Positions 7,639 through 14,894 of a stretch of 15,609 nt of DNA are shown in pieces. This DNA is from Acidimicrobiaceae bacterium (lineage in GTDB: Bacteria > Actinomycetota > Acidimicrobiia > Acidimicrobiales > UBA8592): assembly GCA_002715405.1 (NCBI GenBank), contig PAZD01000057.1, forward strand, positions 4,147-19,755, written 5' to 3'. Below the pieces are notes generated by a model. It was not told where the DNA came from and did no database searches. It saw nothing but the letters and a program-made list of their open reading frames with translations. Position 1 is the first letter of the stretch; each line of letters opens with the position of its first letter. The position numbers and the translations under genes are program-made.

Positions 7639-9147
7639 ATGAAGTTAAATGATATTGATTTTAATCGATTAAATGATAAAGAATTAATCACACTATGTCT
7701 AAAATATAAATTAATTGAATCTCATGAAATATCAAAATCAACAAGAAAAGATCTTTTAAACTTAATACGTAAATATCTAGAGAATAAATTCAAAAATTAT
7801 GGACAAAGAAATAAAGATGTTAAATCTGTTTCAGTGAATCGTAGAATGTCTGTATCAGGAAATATTCAAAAAAATTCAATCCAATATTCCAATCGCAATG
7901 GTCCACCAAGACCAACAATTACTCGAAGAATGTCAGAACCAGTCACAAATATTGAAAAAGTTCAAGCAATCGATACCCATAAGAAAATGGAAGTAAAAGA
8001 GAATTCACAAAAAGAAGTTACAAATGAAATTCAATCTCTAGATCCTAAATATGATTTAATTGGTATGTATCCAGCTGTCAAAAAACTTATTGCGATCGGA
8101 GATCTACATGGTGATTTAAGAGTTACTATCATTGCTCTTAAATTAGCTGAAGTGATACCACAAACATCAACCGAAAAAAATGTTCAAGATATACATTGGT
8201 CTGGAGGATCTACATGGGTAATACAATTAGGTGATCAAATTGATCGTTGTCGTCCTGATGAATGGGAAAAAAATTGTATTAAAGATTATTCCGATGTCTA
8301 TGAAGATGAAGGTAATAATGTTACGATTATTAAATTACTACTTCGATTAGATGATGAAGCAAGGAAACATGGTGGTAGGTTTCTAGGATTACTTGGTAAT
8401 CATGAAATAATGAACGTTGATAAAGATTTTCGATATGTATCTCCAAAAGAATTCTTAGAATTTGTCCCCTTAAAGGATAGAAACAAAAAATATACAGATG
8501 ATGGTTACCCAATGGGATACTATCATCGAACAAAAGCATTTGAAAGAGGAAGTAATATGGCAAAACTATATTCGATTAAAAAAAAATCAATCATTACAAT
8601 CGGGAATATGCTCTTTGTCCATGGAGGAATCAGTCGAGATCTAGCTAGAAAATATACTATCTCTGAAATGAACCATGTTGTCGGTAAATGGATGTGTAAA
8701 CAATCTTCAGAAACAGAAGATAGTATCTTTGATGAAATATTTAGAGACGATGATGATATGTCACCTTTTTGGTGTCGTATTTATGCGGAAGATGATGAAG
8801 ATGAAAATACAGAAAGTTCTTTTAATGAATTATTACAAATAATTAATCAAAGAAATAAACTCTTAGCACCTATTAAAGGTATCGTAATCGCACATACTCC
8901 TCAATTTATGGATAATAAATATCTAAACTCAATCTATAATAATCGTCTATGGAGAATTGATGTGGGTATGTCAAGAGCATTCGGTAAACATTCAAATTGT
9001 AATGAAGATAAATATCGTCAAATTCAGATTCTAGTAATTCATGATAATTCAAGGTTTGAAATTCGAAAAAAACCATTTAACTCTGAAAGACATCCCACTG
9101 AAGGGATAGGTAATAATGTCGATCTATCAAAGGAAATCATGTACTAG
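7639..9147 (+). CDS. PPP-family (Shewanella-like) metallophosphatase with SAP-like N-terminus
   Basis: The 502-residue protein starts with a SAP-like helical module (about 1-47), then a low-complexity basic linker (55-140), then a calcineurin-like phosphatase domain. All metal ligands are visible: GDLHGD at 154-159, GDQIDR at 198-203, GNHE at 253-256, H328 in LFVHGG and H419 in IVIAHTP. The order and the Q in GDQIDR fit the Shewanella-like branch of PPP phosphatases, though Cys204 replaces the usual Gly after DR. It should remove phosphate from Ser, Thr or Tyr residues using a two-metal centre. The linker holds two RRMS sites (S71 and S99), a basophilic-kinase consensus. The kinase gene lies just upstream on the same strand. 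The 3' end overlaps the convergent small gene by 11 bases. TAG stop. Confidence 0.9.
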   Translation: MKLNDIDFNRLNDKELITLCLKYKLIESHEISKSTRKDLLNLIRKYLENKFKNYGQRNKDVKSVSVNRRMSVSGNIQKNSIQYSNRNGPPRPTITRRMSEPVTNIEKVQAIDTHKKMEVKENSQKEVTNEIQSLDPKYDLIGMYPAVKKLIAIGDLHGDLRVTIIALKLAEVIPQTSTEKNVQDIHWSGGSTWVIQLGDQIDRCRPDEWEKNCIKDYSDVYEDEGNNVTIIKLLLRLDDEARKHGGRFLGLLGNHEIMNVDKDFRYVSPKEFLEFVPLKDRNKKYTDDGYPMGYYHRTKAFERGSNMAKLYSIKKKSIITIGNMLFVHGGISRDLARKYTISEMNHVVGKWMCKQSSETEDSIFDEIFRDDDDMSPFWCRIYAEDDEDENTESSFNELLQIINQRNKLLAPIKGIVIAHTPQFMDNKYLNSIYNNRLWRIDVGMSRAFGKHSNCNEDKYRQIQILVIHDNSRFEIRKKPFNSERHPTEGIGNNVDLSKEIMY

Positions 9148-9547
9148 ATGGTGAACCAGGTATTAATACCATTAAATTATCATATGAACTATCTTTACTA
9201 CTATCATCATTACCCTCTTCCTGATTATCATTTTGATAACATTCATTGACTTTATCATTAATTCGTTTTATTTCATCTTCTTTAAAATTATCCTGATTCA
9301 TTTCAAGTAAGTTTATAATTTGATTCACAATATTGATGTCATCATTCTTAGAATCTAATTTTTCTTCCCTTCTTTCTGTATTTAAAGGGGAAATTATCTC
9401 CACTTTTTCATCAAATGATATTTGCCGATTGATAATTTGATTGATCTTATCAACATCAAGTCTTAAATCATTAATCTTCCTATTATGATTAACACATATA
9501 TATGTTGATAAGAAACCTATAAAAAGCCCTAGATAACGATATATCAT
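9137..9547 (-). CDS. Small N-terminally anchored coiled-coil protein, unknown
   Basis: This 136-residue protein has one hydrophobic segment at the N-terminus (about 4-20, YLGLFIGFLSTYICV), which is a signal anchor because charged residues follow directly rather than a cleavage site. Residues 24-45 and 70-108 look helical or coiled coil, and the C-terminal third is acidic and Ser/Asp-rich. The stop codon is TGA (9139-9137). It overlaps the end of the phosphatase gene by 11 bases and starts 63 bases from the divergent 83-residue gene, which has a similar design. The family was not recognised. Confidence 0.75.
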   Translation of the reverse strand: MIYRYLGLFIGFLSTYICVNHNRKINDLRLDVDKINQIINRQISFDEKVEIISPLNTERREEKLDSKNDDINIVNQIINLLEMNQDNFKEDEIKRINDKVNECYQNDNQEEGNDDSSKDSSYDNLMVLIPGSPSST

Positions 9548-9610
9548 TTACTAATAAAAAGATTTTATTTTTAAATAAAAATATTTGATTAAGTAAGTCA
9601 GATATAATTT
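9548..9610. promoter_or_regulatory. Divergent promoter region with 8+2+8 inverted repeat
   Basis: The 63 bases between the two small membrane-protein genes are AT-rich and include a perfect inverted repeat at 9566-9583 with 8-base arms (TATTTTTA / TAAAAATA) around two A residues. Read on the minus strand it also contains TTACTTAAT, a word found as well at 7624-7632 just before the phosphatase start. Either could be a promoter element; no named motif was recognised. Confidence 0.45.
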
Positions 9611-9858
9611 ATGAGTGTAAACTTTCAGCATTTAGCTCCAATAATAGCAGCATGTGTTACAACCGGGGGAATCGTATTTCAGATTGGAAAACAATCTGAA
9701 AGGCTTGAGACACTAGGTTTCAAAGTTCAGGCTCAAGAAAAAACACATCGAACTAATTCAGATGCGATGAATGATATGAATCAAAAATTAACAATACTAA
9801 CAAATGATATGTCACATATAAAACGCGATATACATGATATTAAAGTAAATATGAAGAT

Positions 9859-9862
<4 letters not shown>
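9611..9862 (+). CDS. Small membrane-anchored coiled-coil protein, 83 residues
   Basis: One hydrophobic segment (about 9-24, APIIAACVTTGGIVFQI) is followed by a helical region from 26 to 83 with heptad-like spacing of Leu, Met and Ile (LTILTNDMSHIKRDIHDIKV). This is a single-pass protein with a cytosolic or virion-internal coiled coil. It resembles in design, but not in recognisable sequence, small phage lysis accessory proteins. It overlaps the convergent zinc-knuckle gene by 4 bases at the 3' ends. The function is unknown. Confidence 0.75.
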
Positions 9863-10665
<803 letters not shown>

Positions 10666-10791
10666 TTTATTCTTAGCTCATGAAGAAAGAATATAATCTC
10701 GAATCAAATTTGAATTGATGAATATAAACAATTAAAGATAAATAATTAAAGATACAATAACATTAAAGATAAGTGAAAGGTAACTGAAAGG
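10666..10791. promoter_or_regulatory. Divergent promoter region with three direct repeats
   Basis: The 126 bases between the zinc-knuckle gene and the ligase-PolX gene hold three exact copies of ATTAAAGATA at 10731-10740, 10745-10754 and 10762-10771, the last ending 20 bases before the ligase start codon. A GAAAGG-type word also occurs twice just before the ATG (10775-10780 and 10786-10791). The rest is AT-rich. Repeated short sites before one start suggest binding sites for a transcription factor. Confidence 0.5.
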
Positions 10792-12651
10792 ATGAGTGAA
10801 GCCGTTATGCTCGCGAAAGACTGGGAGAAAGGGATGAACCCTCCTCGTGCTGATCCGAATTGTCTTCCACCTCTTTGGTGGTTGTTTTCGGAGAAGTATG
10901 ATGGATATCGTGCGATATGGGTTGCCGAGCTCAAAAAGTTCCTTTCAAGGAGTCAGAAGGAGTTTCATTCGGTTGAGTGGTTTATAAGAGCAATGCCTCC
11001 TAAGGTGAAACTAGATGGAGAACTTTGGGTTGGTCGTGAGAATTTCGAAGCGATGGGAGTTGTAAGGAAGAAAGAACCAGAACCAGAAGAGTGGTGTGAT
11101 GTTAAATACATCGTTTATGATATGCCAGATCATCCTGGACCTTTCAAGGAAAGGATTAAGGAGTTGAAGGAAGTTGTCTCTCAGAGTCGGAAGAGGTGGA
11201 ATATCATCCGTAAGGACTATCCAGAACCATATTGTAGTTTGGAATGTCCTTTGGTTTTCGCAGATCAGAAGGTCGTTAAGTCTGAAGAACATATGATGGA
11301 GATGTATAACAAGATCATCAAGAACGGCGGAGAAGGTGGGATGATCAAGTGTCCAAACTCATTCTATGAGAATGGACGATCAAACTATATGTTGAAGATC
11401 AAGCCAGTCTTTGATGAAGAAGCGATCATCATAGATTATTCCCCGGGAAAGGGTAAGTACAAGGGGATGCTTGGTGGATTTGTTTGTAAGCCTTTGATCA
11501 ATATGGATACTTATCATTTGATCGATAAGGATGAGAATCATGAATTCACTGTTTCGGGAATGGATGATGAAGTTCGTGAGAACTACAAAGTCACTCATCC
11601 CATTGGAACATTGATCACAATTGAACATTCTGGAAAGACAAACAAAGGAAAACCTCGTTTCGCTCGCTATATGCGAATTAGAGACGATGTTGTCCTGAAG
11701 GATGAAGTTGAACAATCTTCGATCGAGAAGAGGGATCATCTTATCAAAATCCTTTCTGCTTTGGGCAACAACGAAAAAGCAAATGGAGAATCATTCAAAG
11801 CAAACTCATACTTCAAAGCAGTAAATGCACTGAAGAAGTTTGATGATGATAGCTCTCTTACGGAGCAAAATATTATCGCAGTCAAAGGTATTGGAAAAAG
11901 TATCTATCAGAAAATTGATACTATTCTTAAGACTGGAACCTGTCCACAATATGATGCTCTCGAAGAATACGAAGATCCAAGGATTCAATTTATGGATATC
12001 CATGGAGTAGGTCCCAAGAAAGCAAATGAACTTGTGAAGATGGGATTCAAAACGATTCAAGATATCCGTGTTGGAGATGCTGGCTTGAATGACAAGCAGC
12101 TCTTGGGTCTACAATATTATGAAGATTTTGTACAAAAAATTCCAAGACAAGAAATTGTGAAACACGAGCAGTTTTTGAAGAGCACCTTGAAAAGTATTGA
12201 TAAGAATGCTGAGTTGACGATCGCAGGTTCTTATCGTAGAAAGAAAGAAGAAAGTGGTGATATTGATGTCCTTCTAAAAGCAACTAAAAAGGATGTTTTC
12301 ACACGATATATCAATAAGCTAAAATCACTTGGTTATTTGGTAGATGAGCTAGCACTTGGAACAAAGAAGTATAATGGTGTCTGTCGTCATCGCTGTAGCG
12401 GTGTTGCGAGGAGGATTGACATTATGTATACAACACCTGACGAATATCCATTTGCGGTGTTGTATTTCACTGGATCAGGAGATTTCAACAAGATGATGAG
12501 ATCTCTTATCCTTGAAAAAGGAATGACAATCAATGAATATAGTCTGAAAGATTCAGAGACAAAAAAGAAGGTAGATCATGTATTTAGGGAGGAAAAAGAT
12601 ATCTTTGATTATCTTGGTATGGGATATGTGGAACCTTCTCAGAGGATGTAA
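10792..12651 (+). CDS. ATP-dependent DNA ligase fused to family X DNA polymerase
   Basis: The 619-residue protein joins two repair enzymes. Residues 1-300 are an ATP-dependent DNA ligase core: motif I KYDGYR with the adenylated Lys35, motif III LDGEL at 74-78, motif IV EGGMIK at 181-186, motif V LKIKP at 201-205, then an OB fold (206-297). No N-terminal DNA-binding domain is present. Residues 310-619 are a family X polymerase: 8-kDa-like helices, two helix-hairpin-helix motifs (VKGIGKS at 364-370 and HGVGPKK at 404-410), palm motif GSYRRKKEESGDIDVLL (479-495) with D490 and D492, third Asp D543, and YFTGS at 558-562, ending in the thumb. All catalytic residues are intact. It should fill short gaps and seal the nick, as in base excision repair. 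The ligase half is richer in G+C than the rest of the window. Confidence 0.95.
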   Translation: MSEAVMLAKDWEKGMNPPRADPNCLPPLWWLFSEKYDGYRAIWVAELKKFLSRSQKEFHSVEWFIRAMPPKVKLDGELWVGRENFEAMGVVRKKEPEPEEWCDVKYIVYDMPDHPGPFKERIKELKEVVSQSRKRWNIIRKDYPEPYCSLECPLVFADQKVVKSEEHMMEMYNKIIKNGGEGGMIKCPNSFYENGRSNYMLKIKPVFDEEAIIIDYSPGKGKYKGMLGGFVCKPLINMDTYHLIDKDENHEFTVSGMDDEVRENYKVTHPIGTLITIEHSGKTNKGKPRFARYMRIRDDVVLKDEVEQSSIEKRDHLIKILSALGNNEKANGESFKANSYFKAVNALKKFDDDSSLTEQNIIAVKGIGKSIYQKIDTILKTGTCPQYDALEEYEDPRIQFMDIHGVGPKKANELVKMGFKTIQDIRVGDAGLNDKQLLGLQYYEDFVQKIPRQEIVKHEQFLKSTLKSIDKNAELTIAGSYRRKKEESGDIDVLLKATKKDVFTRYINKLKSLGYLVDELALGTKKYNGVCRHRCSGVARRIDIMYTTPDEYPFAVLYFTGSGDFNKMMRSLILEKGMTINEYSLKDSETKKKVDHVFREEKDIFDYLGMGYVEPSQRM

Positions 12652-12656
12652 CTTAT

Positions 12657-12678
12657 ATTGTTTAATTATTGTTTAATT
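12657..12678. repeat. Two 11-base direct repeats at a convergent gene junction
   Basis: ATTGTTTAATT occurs twice in tandem, spanning the intergenic space between the ligase-PolX gene and the convergent gene and covering the latter's stop codon (12675-12673). Possibly related to transcript ends; there is no hairpin. Confidence 0.6.
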
Positions 12679-13743
12679 ATTCTTCTTTTTCCTTTCTCTT
12701 TTCTTCTTTTTTCCTTTCTTCTTTTTTTCTTTTTTCTCTTTCCTTTTAATTGTTTTTTGTTTCTTTGGTAACTTTATTTTTTTCTTTCCTTTTTGAGCAG
12801 CGAGTTTTTTACTTCTCATAATTTGATGAACTCTCCAGTTCAAAAGTTCAACATCACCCACACTTTTATGACCTTTCGTTGGATCAGGTTTACCTCTTCT
12901 ACTTCTGCGAGTTGAAGATAGTGATGTTTTCTTTTTCTTTGTTAACTTATTTGACCTTTTTTTATCTAATGGAAGAAGGTCTCCTCGATAAGGGGCAATA
13001 GGAACTAATTGATCCTGTAATTCTCGATCAATACGAGGTGTTTTTGTCCTCTTCCTTCCCGCAATTGATTTATCATTTTTTTCTTTTTCAAGATCAAATC
13101 TTTCTCCACATACAATACAACTTTTAGGAATAAATGATGGATCATTCAACATATCAATTACTTGATCTTTAGTGATTCTATTATATCGAAGATTAGACTT
13201 TAAATTATTAATATTATTCTCTCCATCTTCTAAGCATTTACTTGAAGAGTCAAGTACAACTTGATTGATTTCTTGAATATATTCTTTAATAAGATTGAAG
13301 TCCGAATATGATAATTCCCCTTCATCATCCAGAAACTTAATTTTTTTATTTGCATGATCTTGAACTTCTTTAATTAAAGATCGACATGGATCAATTGTTT
13401 CCTCTTGAATTTTTTGTAAATATTTGATGGCATCTTTTTCAAATACATCCTCTAAATATCTATTTATTTCTTGAATCCTTTCTTTCTCTTCATCTAATCT
13501 CTTCATTTCACATTTACTACATTCTTCATCATAGCAATCCGAACATGTCCCTCCCCCTCCTTTTAGTTTCTTCTTCTTTTTTGAAGATGGTTTCTTTGAA
13601 GATGGTTTCTTTGAAGATGGTTTCTTTCTTTTTTTGGAATGTTTCACAAATTTTCCAATCGCAAATAACCCTGGAATTGCTAATAATCCAATTGGCCCCG
13701 TCCCGGCCGCCGTACCTGCTGCAATACAAGCTCCACAAACCAT
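12673..13743 (-). CDS. Membrane-anchored, Cys-pair and polybasic-tail protein, unknown
   Basis: This 356-residue protein starts with MVCGAC and a Gly/Ala-rich hydrophobic segment (about 7-32), then a basic stretch with three KKPSS repeats (about 40-58). C67-x2-C70-x4-C75-x2-C78 looks like a small zinc-binding site, and a second pair sits at C209/C212 (CIVCGERF). Residues 80-190 are helical or coiled coil, and 240-356 are increasingly basic, ending in about 40 residues of nearly all Lys/Arg. Such a tail could bind viral DNA under the membrane or in the core; that is inference. It lies tail to tail with the ligase gene, with 21 bases between the ends, and head to head with the J-domain gene across 50 bases. 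The family is not recognised, though the MxCGAC-plus-Gly/Ala segment recalls short giant-virus proteins. Confidence 0.8.
   Translation of the reverse strand: MVCGACIAAGTAAGTGPIGLLAIPGLFAIGKFVKHSKKRKKPSSKKPSSKKPSSKKKKKLKGGGGTCSDCYDEECSKCEMKRLDEEKERIQEINRYLEDVFEKDAIKYLQKIQEETIDPCRSLIKEVQDHANKKIKFLDDEGELSYSDFNLIKEYIQEINQVVLDSSSKCLEDGENNINNLKSNLRYNRITKDQVIDMLNDPSFIPKSCIVCGERFDLEKEKNDKSIAGRKRTKTPRIDRELQDQLVPIAPYRGDLLPLDKKRSNKLTKKKKTSLSSTRRSRRGKPDPTKGHKSVGDVELLNWRVHQIMRSKKLAAQKGKKKIKLPKKQKTIKRKEKKEKKKKGKKKKRERKKKNN
13581..13625 (-). repeat. Three perfect 15-base repeats encoding KKPSS
   Basis: Three identical 15-base units (TTGAAGATGGTTTCT on the plus strand) encode the K-K-P-S-S repeats after the membrane segment of the polybasic protein. 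Confidence 0.95.
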
Positions 13744-13793
13744 AGTATAATATTATGTTAGATAATTAATTTTTTTATATACTCTTTTTAATA
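13744..13793. promoter_or_regulatory. Divergent promoter region between two membrane/chaperone genes
   Basis: Fifty AT-rich bases separate the starts of the polybasic protein gene (minus) and the J-domain gene (plus). They hold a perfect 10-base palindrome ATAATATTAT at 13747-13756 and an inverted pair AGTATA (13744-13749) / TATACT (13778-13783). The two promoters must be overlapping or share elements. Confidence 0.45.
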
Positions 13794-14723
13794 ATGGGGA
13801 ATGTAGAGAGCTCATCAGCTGAACCTGGTAAGAATGATAAATATATTGAAGAACAGAAAAGAATAATTAAAGCACAACAAGAACAAATCAGAAAGTTATC
13901 GGAAATGAATCAACAAAATCCATCACAACAATTTCCATCACAACAATTTCCATCACAACAATTTCCATCACAACAATTTCCATCACAACAATTTCCATCA
14001 CAACATATTAAAGAATCAAGTAATCGTCCTAAATTAGATCCTTACAAAGTACTTGGTATTGGGAAACAATATGATGAGAATAGTTTAAAGAAAGCATACT
14101 TAAAAATGGCATTACAAACACATCCTGATCGAGGAGGGACAGAAGAAAAATTTCAGATTGTGACATTATCATTCAATGTACTATTTAAAAAACTTCAGAA
14201 TAAAAATAATAATCATGAACACCATGAACTAAAAGAAAATAGTGATGGTTTTATGAAGGAACAAAAAGAAGATATAACTATCCACCAAGATCTATCGAAA
14301 AAGTTTGATTCAAACATTTTTAATCAAATTTATGATGAAAATCGAATTGAACAAGTCCATGACAAAGGATATACATCGTGGATCAAGGAAAATCAAGTAG
14401 ATGAAGGTGGTCCTAAAGATATATTTCAAGGGAACTTTAATAAAGAAAGATTTGAAGAAGAATTTCAGAAACAAAAACAAACACAACAAAAGAAGATTAG
14501 TGATCAACTTGTAAAGTATGATGAACCAAATGTTGATATCTCTTACAAAGGGAAAGATTCAATTATGGTCTTAGGTGAAGGAGAAATTAAAGATTTTAGT
14601 GGTGAAAGTAGCGGAGGTTTAGTTTATCGTGACTATAGGGATGCTTATACAAATACTTTATTAATTGATGTAAATTCCGTTGATACAAGGGGGAGAGCAA
14701 AAGATATTCATACACAGAAATGA
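13794..14723 (+). CDS. J-domain (DnaJ-like) protein with SQQFP repeats; ends at an in-frame TGA
   Basis: The 309-residue product starts MGNVESS, which fits the N-myristoylation pattern (Gly2, Ser6). A coiled-coil stretch (17-40) is followed by SQQFP tandem repeats (about 43-70) and a J domain (81-135) with the essential HPD at 110-112, in THPDRGG. The J domain would stimulate the ATPase of an Hsp70; myristoylation would place it on a membrane. The region 235-309 holds a conserved-looking tail (YRDYRDAYTNTLLIDVNSVD). The TGA at 14721-14723 stops the frame, yet the same frame stays open for a further 56 codons to a second TGA at 14892, and that part looks coding. The full gene should therefore reach 14894, with 366 codons before the last stop counting the internal TGA. 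Cause: a real nonsense mutation, a sequence error, or readthrough. Confidence 0.88.
   Translation: MGNVESSSAEPGKNDKYIEEQKRIIKAQQEQIRKLSEMNQQNPSQQFPSQQFPSQQFPSQQFPSQQFPSQHIKESSNRPKLDPYKVLGIGKQYDENSLKKAYLKMALQTHPDRGGTEEKFQIVTLSFNVLFKKLQNKNNNHEHHELKENSDGFMKEQKEDITIHQDLSKKFDSNIFNQIYDENRIEQVHDKGYTSWIKENQVDEGGPKDIFQGNFNKERFEEEFQKQKQTQQKKISDQLVKYDEPNVDISYKGKDSIMVLGEGEIKDFSGESSGGLVYRDYRDAYTNTLLIDVNSVDTRGRAKDIHTQK
13920..14005 (+). repeat. Five perfect 15-base repeats plus a partial sixth, encoding SQQFP
   Basis: Five identical units of CCATCACAACAATTT run from 13920 to 13994, with 11 further matching bases to 14005. They encode P-S-Q-Q-F units between the coiled coil and the J domain. The perfect identity suggests recent expansion. 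Confidence 0.96.
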
Positions 14724-14894
14724 ATTCGTAAAAATATATCTTATGAACTATCTGAGGATGATCAAAGGAAAGAAGCATTAAAACTAAAAGAAGAAGAAAA
14801 GGCAGAAGAGTTAAGGTTACAAAGATTAAAAGATTTCGAAGAAAAATCATTCCAAACATATGATAGGATTCATCAACGATTATTAGGTAAATGA
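14724..14894 (+). pseudogene. Detached 3' end of the J-domain gene beyond an in-frame TGA
   Basis: In the same frame as the J-domain gene, directly after its TGA, 56 codons read IRKNISYELSEDD... and end in ...YDRIHQRLLGK followed by TGA (14892-14894). The stretch is charged and helical like a natural C-terminal tail, contains no Met, and so could not be started separately from AUG in this frame. It ends exactly one base before the convergent gene's end (14895), which matches the tight packing elsewhere, whereas stopping at 14723 would leave an unusual 171-base gap. This is best read as the true 3' end of the J-domain gene. Confidence 0.72.

Noticed and set aside
11011..12283. Several minus-strand frames of 78-119 codons opposite the ligase-PolX gene
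   Set aside because: The plus strand carries all the ligase and polymerase motifs; the antisense frames show no domain and arise from codon bias.
14596..14859. Minus-strand 87-codon frame opposite the J-domain gene's end
   Set aside because: It is Leu/Phe-rich because it is antisense to a Lys/Glu-rich coding stretch; the plus strand explains the region.
13794..14894. Frameshift in the J-domain gene
   Set aside because: Careful positioning shows that the coding sequence before and after the stop is in the same frame (all codons start at positions divisible by three), so it is an in-frame stop, not a shift.
13794..14894. TGA read as Trp throughout the genome
   Set aside because: TGA ends the 136-residue gene at 9139-9137 and the extended J-domain frame at 14892-14894, in places where gene packing supports termination.
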